From Candidatus Geothrix skivensis (GTDB lineage Bacteria; Acidobacteriota; Holophagae; Holophagales; Holophagaceae): a DNA stretch of 64,000 bases. The notes below the pieces were generated by a model. That model ran no database searches and was not told the origin of the DNA. It was given only the letters and a program-made list of their open reading frames with translations. The position numbers were made by a program, and so were the translations under genes. This document shows positions 43,702 to 52,692 of this stretch, piece by piece (the first letter of the stretch is position 1; each line of letters opens with the position of its first letter). The stretch lies in assembly GCA_016721195.1 (NCBI GenBank), contig JADKIO010000004.1, forward strand, positions 124,001-188,000, in the 5' to 3' direction.

Positions 43702-44364
43702 TTAGTCGCTCCCCATGCGCTCCCGCATGTCCTCCCACTCCAGGTCGGTCCACCACTCCCGCTCCAGGCCTTCGCAGGTCTGGCCGTAGGAGGGGCAGGC
43801 GATGCAGCCATCCCCCCGGTGGACCTCGGGGTCGTACTGGGGTGGGTACCGGAGGACCAGGGCCAGGCCCGCCTCCCGGGCCGAGGCCTCTGCTCCGGTC
43901 ATGGGGCGGGAGGGCAGCTCCTGGATGTGGAACCGGCGCAGGCGCTCCTGCCCCTCGGGGAAGAGCACGGAGTTCTCGGCGTCGATGTGGCGCCAGAGGG
44001 CGTGGCTGTAGTCCACGGCCAGGGACTGTAGGTGCTGGCGATCACCCTCTGCCGCCAGAGGAGCGCCCAGCAGGCCTTCCATGGCGTCAAGGAGACTCCC
44101 CATGCGCCGGTGCTCCCCCGCCAGGGCGGCCAGGGGACCCCGGTCCGCCGGGAGCTCGGCCCGTTCAGACAGGGCCCGGAAGAGCACGAGCTCCTCCTTG
44201 TCGTGGTGGAAGTCCCCGGCGTAGCGGCGGAAGAAGGCCAGGAACCGGGCGCCATCCTCCGGATCGCTCTGGTCCGCCAGGCGGGCCGTCACGAAGGCGC
44301 GGAGGGAGCCCAACACCTGCTCGATGAGCTCGTGTTCCTGCCGGAGGTCCTCGATGAGCCGCAT
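43702..44364 (-). CDS. Hemerythrin domain protein
   Basis: A 220-residue protein with a hemerythrin HHE-type helical bundle. Metal ligands fit EHELIEQ near residue 10, FHHDKEEL near residues 50-57, EHRRM near 86, and HALWRHIDAENSVLF near 118-130. The protein probably binds a di-iron centre and handles O2, NO or iron damage. The C-terminal about 60 residues (CIACPSYGQTCEGLEREWW) add two cysteines not typical of the fold. The ATG at 44362-44364 begins 4 nt after the bioB stop, so it belongs to that transcript. Physiological role is inferred. Confidence 0.85.
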   Translation of the reverse strand: MRLIEDLRQEHELIEQVLGSLRAFVTARLADQSDPEDGARFLAFFRRYAGDFHHDKEELVLFRALSERAELPADRGPLAALAGEHRRMGSLLDAMEGLLGAPLAAEGDRQHLQSLAVDYSHALWRHIDAENSVLFPEGQERLRRFHIQELPSRPMTGAEASAREAGLALVLRYPPQYDPEVHRGDGCIACPSYGQTCEGLEREWWTDLEWEDMRERMGSD

Positions 44365-44368
44365 GGAG

Positions 44369-45319
44369 TCAGGCCCGGGCCGGGGCGCCCTCCACCCGCA
44401 TGCCCAGGGCATTCAGCAGCCAGTGGTCGTGGCTGCCGCCGGGGTTGGGGGTGGTGAGGAGTTTTTCGCCGGTGAAGATGCTGTTGGCGCCCGCGAAGAA
44501 GCACAGCGCCTGGAGCTCATCGCTCATCTGGGTGCGCCCCGCGCTGAGGCGGATGCGACTCTTCGGGAAGAGGATGCGGGCCGTGGCGATCATGCGCACC
44601 AGCTCCAGGGGGGGCAGGGGGTCTAGGTTGGCGAGAGGCGTGCCGTCCACGGCCACGAACTGATTGATGGGGATGCTTTCGGGCGCGGGCTCCAGCTCCG
44701 TCAGCTCCTGGAGGAAGTGGATGCGCTGATCCACCGTTTCGCCCATGCCCACGATGCCGCCCGAGCACACCTCCAGGCCCGCGGCGCGCACGGCTTGAAT
44801 GGTCTCCAGGCGCTCGTCGAACTTGCGGGTGTGGATGATGGTTTCGTAGAAGTCGCGGCTGGAGTCGATGTTGTGGTTGTAGACCTGGCAGCCGGCGGCC
44901 TTGAGGCGCCTGGCCTGGGCTTCGTTCAGCATGCCCAGGGTGACGCAGACCTCCAGGCCCATGCCCGAGACACCGCTCACCATCTCCAGCACGGCGTCGA
45001 AGTTGACGTCGTCCTTCACCTCGCGCCAGGCAGCGCCCATGCAGTAGCGAGTGGAACCATTCGCCTTGGCCTCGGCGGCACCGGCCAGGACCTTCCCCAC
45101 ATCCTTGAGGGGTTCCACCTTCAGGTCGGTCTGGTAGCGGGCGCTCTGGGGGCAGTAGGCGCAGTCCTCGGGGCAGGCCCCGGTCTTGATGGAATCCAGG
45201 GTGCAGAACTGGATCTCCTCCGCATTCCAGTGCTGCCGGTGGGCCGTGGCCGCCCGGTAGAGCAGCTCCGGAATGGGCAGGTCATGGATGACGCGGATTT
45301 CGGGGGGGGACAGGGACAT
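44369..45319 (-). CDS. bioB: Biotin synthase
   Basis: Radical-SAM enzyme that inserts sulfur into dethiobiotin, the last step of biotin synthesis. The 316-residue product carries the SAM-cluster motif CPEDCAYCPQS (CxxxCxxC) near residues 50-60. It also has LKVEPLKDVGKVLAGAAEAKANGSTRYCMGAAW and YNHNIDSSRDFY, all classic BioB blocks, plus the C-terminal ANSIFTGEKLLTTPNP. It is the third gene of a kdpD-kdpE-bioB-hemerythrin run with very small gaps, though no other biotin genes are adjacent, so the pairing is probably fortuitous. The ATG is at 45317-45319. Confidence 0.97.
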   Translation of the reverse strand: MSLSPPEIRVIHDLPIPELLYRAATAHRQHWNAEEIQFCTLDSIKTGACPEDCAYCPQSARYQTDLKVEPLKDVGKVLAGAAEAKANGSTRYCMGAAWREVKDDVNFDAVLEMVSGVSGMGLEVCVTLGMLNEAQARRLKAAGCQVYNHNIDSSRDFYETIIHTRKFDERLETIQAVRAAGLEVCSGGIVGMGETVDQRIHFLQELTELEPAPESIPINQFVAVDGTPLANLDPLPPLELVRMIATARILFPKSRIRLSAGRTQMSDELQALCFFAGANSIFTGEKLLTTPNPGGSHDHWLLNALGMRVEGAPARA

Positions 45320-45358
45320 GCGCGGCTCGCAAAAAGTCGATTGTAACTGAACCAGCGA

Positions 45359-46057
45359 TCAATCCCTTGGGGCCTCCAGATTCAACCGATAGCCTACATT
45401 GGGCTCGGTGATGAAATGCCTGGGCCGGGTGGGATCCGCCTCCAGCTTCTTGCGCAGCATCGCCATGTAGATGCGCAGGTAGTGCGTGTTGCCCTCCCCG
45501 CCGGGCCCCCACACGTCCGCCAGCAGCTGGCGGTGGGTGGCGACCTTGCCGTTCCGCCGCGCCAGGGCCTCCAGCAGCCGGTACTCGAGAGCGGTGAGCT
45601 TGATGGCGCGACCCTCTCGGCTCACCTCCCGCCCTGCGAGGTCGATCCTCAGGGCCCCGCCCTCGAGGACAGGCTCCGGCACATCGAGCAGGTGGGTATG
45701 GCGCAGGGCCACCCGGATCCGCGCCAGCAATTCCCCGGCCCCGAAGGGCTTGGCCAGGTAGTCGTCGGCGCCCTGGTCCAAGGCCCGCACCTTGTCCCGT
45801 TCCTGGTTCCGGGCACTGAGGATCAGCACCGGCTTGCGGCTCCAGGTTCGGAGCTCCTTCAGCACCGTCATCCCGTCCCGGTCCGGCAGACCCAGATCCA
45901 GCAGCACCAGATCCGGGTTGTGGCTCCGGGCCAGGGCCAGGCCTTCGGTAGCCGTGGCCGCGCAGAGCACCTGGTAGTGCTGGCTGATGAGGGTGGGGAC
46001 CAGGAAGCGGCGGAGGGATTCCTCGTCTTCGATGATCAGGATCAATGGCTGGTTCAC
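45359..46057 (-). CDS. kdpE: Response regulator KdpE (OmpR/PhoB type)
   Basis: A 232-residue two-component regulator. The receiver domain has IEDEESL, phospho-Asp in LVLLDLGLPDRDG, and the conserved LSARNQERDKVRALDQGADDYLAKPF. The winged helix follows (HLLDVPEPVLEGGALRIDL; LTALEYRLLEALARRNGKVATHRQLLADVWG; LRIYMAMLRKKLEADP; GYRL). Residue matches are close to E. coli KdpE. I use the GTG at 46055-46057, overlapping the kdpD stop (GTGA). No kdpFABC is in the window, so the target genes are elsewhere or different. Confidence 0.93.
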   Translation of the reverse strand: MNQPLILIIEDEESLRRFLVPTLISQHYQVLCAATATEGLALARSHNPDLVLLDLGLPDRDGMTVLKELRTWSRKPVLILSARNQERDKVRALDQGADDYLAKPFGAGELLARIRVALRHTHLLDVPEPVLEGGALRIDLAGREVSREGRAIKLTALEYRLLEALARRNGKVATHRQLLADVWGPGGEGNTHYLRIYMAMLRKKLEADPTRPRHFITEPNVGYRLNLEAPRD

Positions 46058-47958
46058 GGCACCTCCGGCAGGGGGGGAGGCGTCCCGTCGAGGGGCAGGG
46101 CGAAGCTGAAGCTGGAGCCGCCGCCGGGCCGGTTCCGCACCTGGATCCTGCCTCCGTGCGCAGCGACGATGGCTCGGCAGATGGCCAGCCCCAGGCCCAC
46201 GCCGCCTTCGCCGGAGCCCGGCAGGCGGAAGAACTTGCCAAAGACGCGCTCCTGGAACTCCGCGGGAATGCCCGGTCCCTGGTCGGCGACCTCGAGGTGG
46301 ATCCAGCCGGGTTCGCTCCAGGCCCGCAACTCCATCTCCTGTCCCGGCGCGTGCTGCTGGGCGTTGGCAATGAGGTTCACCAGCACCTGCTCGATGAGGG
46401 CCGCATCCAGAGGCACCAGAGGGAAGCTCTCCGGCAGGTCCACCCGGATGGGGAGGCTGCCCTGGCGCCGCTCCAGCCGGCCCAGGGCCGCGCCGATGAC
46501 TTCCTCCAGGGGCTGCCACTCCTTCTGGACGGCGATGGCGCCGCTCTCCAGCCGGGTGAGGTCCAGCAGGTTCCCCAGCAGGTGCGCCAGCCGCTCGCTT
46601 TCGTCCTGGATCATGGTGAGCAGGTCGCGCCGGGCGGTCTCCGGAACGTGGCCCGGCAGGAGGAGGCTGCCCGCCGCCCCGTGGATGGCGGCCAGGGGCG
46701 TCCGCAGATCGTGGCCGATGGCCCCGAGGAGGGTGCTCCGCATTCGCTCGGTCTCGCTTTCCACCTGGGCCCGGCGGGCTTCCTCCAGCCAGCGCAGCCG
46801 CTCCAGGGCCAGGGCGATCTGGACGGCGAAGGCCTTGAGCAGCTCCCAGGTCTCCGGCGGCAGGCCCGGCGTTGCGCCAGGCAGGATCTGGAGGACCCCC
46901 TCGCTGCGATCCGTCCCCATGAGCGAAAGGCAGTAGGTGCTGCCGAGCGTGAGGGGTTCCAGGGGATCCCCCTGGCGTTCGCCGACATCCAGCAGGGGCA
47001 GCAGCTCCCCGGGGGTGGGCAGGCCGGGATCCAGGGAGGGCGGGGGCACCGCCCGCCAGGCCTCCCCCTGGGGGAAGAGCAGGCAGGCCCTCACTTTGAA
47101 CACGCGCTGGATGTGCTCCGCGGCGGTGGTGGCGACTTCTTCAAGGGTCCGGCCTCGGGCCAGGGCGCGTCCCAGCAGGTACAGGGAGGCGGTATGCACC
47201 TCCCGGCGATGCACCTCGCGGGCCTGGTTCCGGAGCCGCTGGAGCAGCCCCACCACGGCCTGGGTGGCCAGCAGCGTGGCCAGGAAGAAGAGCAGGTTGG
47301 GCCAGTGGGCGGCGGTCCGGGTGAACCGGGGGGTCTCCAGCAGGAAGTTGTAGATCAGGGAGCTGAGCACCGAGGCCAGCACCGCCAGGCGCTGGCCCCA
47401 CCGGTGGGCGATGAAGGTGACCGCGGCCAGGAAGACCGGCAGAACCAGGGCGAGGCTGCCCTCCCGCGGCACCAGCCAGGCCAGACCCGAGGCGGCCGTC
47501 AGGACGCTGAGGGCGCCCACCATGGCGCCGAGCCGGATGGGTGGCTCCTCCGAGGACGTAACTCCGGCCCGGTCGTCCATCACCTCGAGGTGTGCGTCGA
47601 GGCCCCGGCGCTGCAGCTCATCGGCCGTGGAATGCCCCACCCGGGCCCAGGGCCAGCGGTCCCGGGACCGCCCCAGCAGGAGCACCTGGGCCCGGGTGCT
47701 GCGGGTCAGCTCGGACAGGCCCTGGGCCAGGGTGGGCGCCTGCACGATGCGGAGCTCCGCCCCCAGGCGCTGGGCCTCCTGCAGCCAGACTTCGACCTGC
47801 TCCCGGTCTTCGGGGAGCCCGGTGCCGCTCGTCTCCACGTGGACGGCGATCCAGGGCGCAGAGCGCTCCCGGGCCAGGCGCAGGGCGGCCTGGAGGAGGC
47901 GGAGGGAGCGGGCCTCGGATCCGAGGGCCACGAGGATGGGGCGAGCCGGTGCTTCCAT
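46054..47958 (-). CDS. kdpD: KdpD-like sensor kinase lacking the N-terminal KdpD ATPase domain
   Basis: A 634-residue membrane histidine kinase. It begins with a universal-stress-like domain (ILVALGSEARSLRLLQAALRLARER) instead of the Walker-A sensor domain that normally starts KdpD. Then come four membrane segments (DUF4118 type, residues about 150-250), a GAF-like domain, the phospho-His motif GAIGHDLRTPLAAI, and the N, G1 and G2 boxes (NLIANAQQHAPG; DQGPGIP; GVGLGLAI). I chose the ATG at 47956-47958 because the earlier frame crosses the amt promoter region. It may sense K+ or osmotic state, or have taken a new input. Confidence 0.88.
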   Translation of the reverse strand: MEAPARPILVALGSEARSLRLLQAALRLARERSAPWIAVHVETSGTGLPEDREQVEVWLQEAQRLGAELRIVQAPTLAQGLSELTRSTRAQVLLLGRSRDRWPWARVGHSTADELQRRGLDAHLEVMDDRAGVTSSEEPPIRLGAMVGALSVLTAASGLAWLVPREGSLALVLPVFLAAVTFIAHRWGQRLAVLASVLSSLIYNFLLETPRFTRTAAHWPNLLFFLATLLATQAVVGLLQRLRNQAREVHRREVHTASLYLLGRALARGRTLEEVATTAAEHIQRVFKVRACLLFPQGEAWRAVPPPSLDPGLPTPGELLPLLDVGERQGDPLEPLTLGSTYCLSLMGTDRSEGVLQILPGATPGLPPETWELLKAFAVQIALALERLRWLEEARRAQVESETERMRSTLLGAIGHDLRTPLAAIHGAAGSLLLPGHVPETARRDLLTMIQDESERLAHLLGNLLDLTRLESGAIAVQKEWQPLEEVIGAALGRLERRQGSLPIRVDLPESFPLVPLDAALIEQVLVNLIANAQQHAPGQEMELRAWSEPGWIHLEVADQGPGIPAEFQERVFGKFFRLPGSGEGGVGLGLAICRAIVAAHGGRIQVRNRPGGGSSFSFALPLDGTPPPLPEVP

Positions 47959-48088
47959 GGAGGTTTCAGGGTAGACGCTGGGCCCGCATAAAAAGCGCGT
48001 AAAAAGTCGGGGCTCCGCACCCAGATCACAAGGGTGCCTCTGCATACTTCGGCCCGTCTGCTTGTGGCGGATGAGGAGGTTCCAGACC

Positions 48089-49333
48089 ATGACCCCGATG
48101 CCATTGAACACGGGAAACACCGCCTTCATGCTGATCTGCTGCAGCCTCGTCATGCTCATGACGCCCGGGCTGGCCTTCTTTTATGGCGGCCTGGTGGGGC
48201 GCAAGAACACCCTGGCCATCATGATCCAGAGCTTCGTGAGCCTGGGCTGGACCACGGTGCTGTGGTTCGCCTTCGGCTATTCCATGAGCTTCGGCCCCAG
48301 CTGGCACGGCATCATCGGCAGCCCCTCGTACTACGCGTTCCTGAACCACGTGGATCTCGGCGCCATGTTCACCCTGGGCGGCAACGACGCCGGCATCCCC
48401 CTGGTGGTGCACATCGCCTACCAGATGATGTTCGCCATCATCACCCCCGCCCTCATCACCGGCGCCTTCGCCAACCGCGTGACCTTCAAGGCCTACATGA
48501 TCTTCCTCACGGCCTGGCTGGTCTTCGTCTACTTCCCCTTCTGCCACATGGTCTGGCATCCCGATGGCCTGCTGGCCAAGTGGGGCGTGCTGGACTTCGC
48601 CGGCGGCATCGTGGTGCACAACACCGCCGGCATGGCCGCCCTGGCTTCGATCCTCTACGTGGGCAAGCGCAAGGTGGTGGAGAACATCCCCCACAGCGTG
48701 CCCCTCATCGCCCTGGGCACGGGCCTGCTCTGGTTCGGCTGGTACGGCTTCAACGCCGGGTCCGAGTTCCGGGTGGACAGCGTCACCGCCTCGGCCTTCC
48801 TCAACACGGACATCGCCGCCTCCTTCGCCGCCGCCACCTGGCTCTTCGTGGAGTGGACGAACGCGCGCCAGCCCAAGCTTGTGGGCCTGCTGACGGGCGC
48901 GGTGGCGGGTCTCGCCACCATAACCCCTGCGGCCGGCTTCGTCTCCCCCGCCACCGCCGCCCTCATCGGCGTGCTGGCGGGCGTCATCTGCTACTACGCT
49001 GTGGCCCTGAAGAACAAGCTCGGCTGGGACGATGCCCTGGACGTCTGGGGCGTACACGGGGTCGGCGGCTTCATCGGCGTGCTCTTCCTGGGCCTCTTCG
49101 CCTCCAAGGCCTGGAATCCCGCCGGTGCGGACGGCCTGCTCCGGGGCAATCCCTCCTTCTTCTTCAAGCAGTGCGCGGCGGTGGCCATCTCTTCTGTTTG
49201 GGCCTTCGGCTTCACCTACGTGATGCTGTGGATCATCGACCGCATCACCCCGGTGCGCGTGACCCTGGCCGCCGAGGAAAAGGGCCTCGACGCCGAGCTG
49301 CAGGGCGAGGAAGCCTATCCCCAGGGATTGTGA
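48089..49333 (+). CDS. amt: Ammonium transporter (Amt/MEP/Rh type)
   Basis: About 414 residues with eleven membrane helices. Signature blocks are present: MTPGLAFFYGGLVGRKN, the twin-His path in FCHMVWHP (pore histidine) and VHGVGGFIGVLFLG, and DFAGGIVVHNTAGMAALA. It moves ammonium/ammonia across the inner membrane. I take the ATG at 48089 with GAGGAGG about 9 nt upstream; an earlier in-frame ATG at 48071 is possible. The usual glnK partner is missing downstream. It is divergent from kdpD across about 130 nt and followed by a TorF-like porin, a pairing known in Proteobacteria. Confidence 0.95.
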   Translation: MTPMPLNTGNTAFMLICCSLVMLMTPGLAFFYGGLVGRKNTLAIMIQSFVSLGWTTVLWFAFGYSMSFGPSWHGIIGSPSYYAFLNHVDLGAMFTLGGNDAGIPLVVHIAYQMMFAIITPALITGAFANRVTFKAYMIFLTAWLVFVYFPFCHMVWHPDGLLAKWGVLDFAGGIVVHNTAGMAALASILYVGKRKVVENIPHSVPLIALGTGLLWFGWYGFNAGSEFRVDSVTASAFLNTDIAASFAAATWLFVEWTNARQPKLVGLLTGAVAGLATITPAAGFVSPATAALIGVLAGVICYYAVALKNKLGWDDALDVWGVHGVGGFIGVLFLGLFASKAWNPAGADGLLRGNPSFFFKQCAAVAISSVWAFGFTYVMLWIIDRITPVRVTLAAEEKGLDAELQGEEAYPQGL

Positions 49334-49348
49334 ACCCTGATCAAGACC

Positions 49349-49383
49349 GGGGAGGGGTGGTTCCAACGGAACGGCCCCTCCCC
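49349..49383 (+). terminator. Hairpin past amt
   Basis: GGGGAGGGG pairs with CCCCTCCCC, with an inner GTTCC/GGAAC stem, just 15 nt past the amt stop. No T run follows, so it may be a stabilising hairpin rather than a full terminator. Confidence 0.5.
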
Positions 49384-49535
49384 TCCACCGTGTCGGTTCG
49401 GTTCGTTGCCCTTCTCGCGTGAGTCCCTGCCGCCCTTTTTCCAGGTGGCGTGTCCTCGGACGAAAAAAGGTGGCGCCCCGGTGCCTGATTCGACTTCGTG
49501 CCATCCACTCCGTTCCTTCGCTTCCAGGAGTCCAT

Positions 49536-50321
49536 ATGTCGCCGTCTCCGATCCTTCCCCTCCTTGCGGCCCTCGCGGTCCAACTGGCCGCCCAGGCTCC
49601 CGCCCCGCCGGCCCCACCCTCGATCCTGGGCTTCGCCTTGACCGGCTCCACCACCCTCGGCTCCCAGTACATCTTCCGTGGCCTCAGCCAGACCGACGGC
49701 AAGCCCACGGTCCAGGCGGAGCTGGACCTGGTCCATCCCACGGGGTTCTACGCCAGCCTGGCCATGAGCAACATCTCCTGGATCTCGGATCAGTTCTCGG
49801 CCGGGCCGGTTTCCGCCGGCGTGGAGGTGGACCTCTTCGGGGGCTACAAGTGGGGCTTCGCCAAGGACTGGACCCTGGACCTCGGCGCCTACCGCTACCT
49901 CTACCCCGGTGACTACAAGGCCGTCCCCGGTTACACCGCCAACACCACGGAAGCCTACCTGGGCCTGAGCTACAGCTGGGCCAGCCTGAAGTACTCACGG
50001 GTCATCAGCGACGGGAACTTCGGGGTCGCGAAGGCAAGCGGATCCAGTTACATCGATCTCAGCTTGGCCTTCCCGCTGGGCGAGAGCGGCTGGACCGTGC
50101 TGGCCCATGGCGGCAAGACCACCTACGCCACGAGTGATTCGGCGGTCAACAGCCTGTTCGACTACACGGACTACAAGCTGGGGATCGCCAAGGAGATCAA
50201 GGGCTACACCCTCACCCTGGCGGGCACGAACGCGGACACCAAGGACGCTGGATACAAGAACCTCCTGGGCCGGAACATCGGCAAGGACCGGGTGACCTTC
50301 ACCATCACCAAGGCCTTCTGA
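49536..50321 (+). CDS. TorF-family putative outer-membrane porin
   Basis: A 261-residue barrel protein with a Sec signal (ILPLLAALAVQLAAQA). The mature part alternates hydrophobic and polar residues and contains the family start TTLGSQYIFRGLSQTDGKPTVQAELD and SWASLKYSRVISDGNFG. It ends in a C-terminal phenylalanine (TITKAF), the barrel-assembly signal. It matches the TorF/Gcw_chp type often found beside ammonium transporters, suggesting passage of small nitrogen compounds. The ATG at 49536 has CAGGAG upstream. Confidence 0.83.
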   Translation: MSPSPILPLLAALAVQLAAQAPAPPAPPSILGFALTGSTTLGSQYIFRGLSQTDGKPTVQAELDLVHPTGFYASLAMSNISWISDQFSAGPVSAGVEVDLFGGYKWGFAKDWTLDLGAYRYLYPGDYKAVPGYTANTTEAYLGLSYSWASLKYSRVISDGNFGVAKASGSSYIDLSLAFPLGESGWTVLAHGGKTTYATSDSAVNSLFDYTDYKLGIAKEIKGYTLTLAGTNADTKDAGYKNLLGRNIGKDRVTFTITKAF

Positions 50322-50511
50322 GCGCCCTCCAGCCTCCAGGCCCAGGTGATATCAAGACCCGGTCTCTGTGACCCCCGGGATGGCCCCGAATGGGGCCGGG
50401 GGCGGCAGTGGTCTGTACCGGTAGGTCCCAAATCCTTGAAAAACAAGGAATCGACGGGCCGCCTACCGCTAGGATGGAGGGTCGAGCGCTCCGGCGCCGT
50501 GAGGAGGTCTT

Positions 50512-52638
50512 GTGTCCAGCGTCACGACATCCAACCCCCCCACCACGAGCCTCAGCCGCCAGCAGCGCATTGCGCTTTACCGCACCATCTATGCGGCGCG
50601 CCGCATCGACGACAAGGAGATCCTGGGGAAGCGCCAGAACAAGGTCTTCTTCCAGATCAACGGGGTGGGCCACGAGGCTGTGCAGGCCGCGGCGGCCATG
50701 GTCTTCCGTCCCGGCCACGACTGGTTCTTCTTCTACTACCGGGACCGGGCCCTGGCCTATGGGCTTGGCTACACCGCCAAGGAGATGTTCCTGGGTTCCG
50801 TGGGCGCCATGGCCGATCCCGCCAGTGGTGGCCGCCAGATGCCCAGCCACTGGGGCCATCAGCGGCTCAACATCTTCACCACCTCCAGCCCCACCGGCAG
50901 CCAGCACCTCCAGGCCGTGGGCGCCGCCGAAGCGGTACTGCGGGCCGAACAGGGAGGCGTCCAGGAGCTTCTGGGCATTCGCTCCGACGAAGTGGTGCTG
51001 GTCACCACAGGGGACGGCACCTGCAGCCAGGGCGAGGTCTGGGAATCCATCAGCAACGCCGTGAACCTGAAGGCCCCCGTGGTCTTCCTGGTGGAGGACA
51101 ATGGCTACGCCATCAGTACGCCATCGGAGGTGCAGTACCCCGGCGGCAACATCGCGGCCCTGCTGCAGGGCTATGCCCAGCATGGCCTGCTCATCCTCGA
51201 CGAGGTGGACGGCTGTGATCCCGTGGCCAGCTATGAGGCGCTGAAGGCCGCCCACGCCCACGCCCTCGCCCGCAAGGGGCCGGCCCTGGTGCGGGCCAAG
51301 GTGATCCGTCCCTACAGTCACTCGCTATCGGACGACGAGCAGCTCTACAAGTCCAAGACTCAGCGCGCAGAAGAGGCCGAGCGGGATCCCGTGAGCACCT
51401 TCGCCCAGCAGCTGGTGGCCTGGGGCGACCTTTCCGAGGCCCAGCTGGTGATGCTGAAGGAGGAGGTTCAGGCGGAGATCGATAGCGCCTGGGAGGAGGC
51501 CCTGGTGGCCGCCGGTCCCGAGTCCGGCAGCTTCTACCGGCACCTCTACAGCGAAGAGGTGGATCCGACCTCCGCCGCCTTCGATACGGAAGCCGACGCC
51601 GGTGATCAGGAGACCGGCAAGAAGACGATGATCGACCTCATCAATGCCACCCTCAAGCACGAGATGGCGCGGGATCCCCGCATCCTGGTGTTCGGCGAGG
51701 ACGTGGCCGACGTGAGCCGGGTGGACATCCAGGACGAGGTGAAGGGGAAGGGCGGGGTCTTCAAGACCACCCACGGCCTGCAGAAGCTGTTCGGCGCCCA
51801 CCGGGTGTTCAACACGCCCCTGGCGGAGGCCACCATCGTGGGCCGGGGCATCGGGCTGGCGGTGCGGGGCTTCAAGCCCGTGGTGGAGATCCAGTTCTTC
51901 GACTACATCTGGCCCGCCATGCAGCAGCTCCGGGATGAGCTCGCCACCATCCGCTGGCGCTCCAATGGCGCCTTCAAGTCCCCGCTGGTGGTGCGGGTGC
52001 CCATCGCGGGCTACCTCATGGGGGGCGCCACCTACCATAGCCAGTGCGGCGAAAGCACCTTCACGCACATCCCCGGCCTGCGGGTGGTCTGCCCCAGCAC
52101 GGCCCTGGATGCGGCGGGACTGCTGCGCACCGCCATCCGCTGCGACGACCCGGTGCTCTTCCTGGAGCCCAAGCACCTCTACCGGCAGACCCACAACAAG
52201 GGCAACGACCCCGGCCCGGACTTCATGATCCCCTTCGGCAAGGCCCGCACGGTGCGGGAGGGTACCAGCCTTTCCGTCATCACCTACGGCTGCACCGTTC
52301 ATCGGGCCGTGCAGGCCGCCCGGGAGGCTGAGAAGGAGGGCATCTCCGTGGAGATCATCGACCTCCGCTCCCTCAATCCCTACGACTGGGCGGCCATCGA
52401 GCGCACGGTGAAGAAAACCCACCGGGTCATCGTGGCCCACGAGGACACCCTCAGCTGGGGCTACGGCAGCGAGATCGCCGCCCGCATCGCCGACGAGCTG
52501 TTCTTCCACCTGGATGCCCCGGTGAAGCGCGTGGCCGCCAAGGACACCTGGGTGGCCTACTACCCGGCCCTGGAGGACGAGATCCTCCCCCAGCCCCTGG
52601 ATTTCCTCGAGGCCTACCGGAAGCTCGCCAAAGTCTGA
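50512..52638 (+). CDS. 2-oxoacid dehydrogenase E1, alpha and beta subunits fused
   Basis: A 708-residue thiamine-diphosphate enzyme. The first about 350 residues are the alpha subunit, with the ThDP motif GDGTCSQGEVWESISNAVNLKAPVVFLVEDNGYAIS and GGRQMPSHWGH. Residues about 375-700 are the beta subunit (MIDLINATLKHEMARDPRILVFGEDVAD; RVFNTPLAEATIVGRGIGLAVRG; IDLRSLNPYDW). It decarboxylates a 2-oxoacid and feeds a lipoyl E2, probably branched-chain or pyruvate type. The fused form is known in Acidobacteria and Bacteroidota. GTG start with GAGGAGG upstream. E2 and E3 are not nearby. Confidence 0.9.
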   Translation: MSSVTTSNPPTTSLSRQQRIALYRTIYAARRIDDKEILGKRQNKVFFQINGVGHEAVQAAAAMVFRPGHDWFFFYYRDRALAYGLGYTAKEMFLGSVGAMADPASGGRQMPSHWGHQRLNIFTTSSPTGSQHLQAVGAAEAVLRAEQGGVQELLGIRSDEVVLVTTGDGTCSQGEVWESISNAVNLKAPVVFLVEDNGYAISTPSEVQYPGGNIAALLQGYAQHGLLILDEVDGCDPVASYEALKAAHAHALARKGPALVRAKVIRPYSHSLSDDEQLYKSKTQRAEEAERDPVSTFAQQLVAWGDLSEAQLVMLKEEVQAEIDSAWEEALVAAGPESGSFYRHLYSEEVDPTSAAFDTEADAGDQETGKKTMIDLINATLKHEMARDPRILVFGEDVADVSRVDIQDEVKGKGGVFKTTHGLQKLFGAHRVFNTPLAEATIVGRGIGLAVRGFKPVVEIQFFDYIWPAMQQLRDELATIRWRSNGAFKSPLVVRVPIAGYLMGGATYHSQCGESTFTHIPGLRVVCPSTALDAAGLLRTAIRCDDPVLFLEPKHLYRQTHNKGNDPGPDFMIPFGKARTVREGTSLSVITYGCTVHRAVQAAREAEKEGISVEIIDLRSLNPYDWAAIERTVKKTHRVIVAHEDTLSWGYGSEIAARIADELFFHLDAPVKRVAAKDTWVAYYPALEDEILPQPLDFLEAYRKLAKV

Positions 52639-52692
52639 ATTCCAGTTTTCCGATCAGGGCGGCGATAGAGTGGTGAACCCCACGGAGGACCC

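Noticed and set aside
50382..50397. GGCCCC-GAAT-GGGGCC hairpin between the porin and E1 genes
   Set aside because: A small G/C stem without T run. It could form by chance at this base composition.
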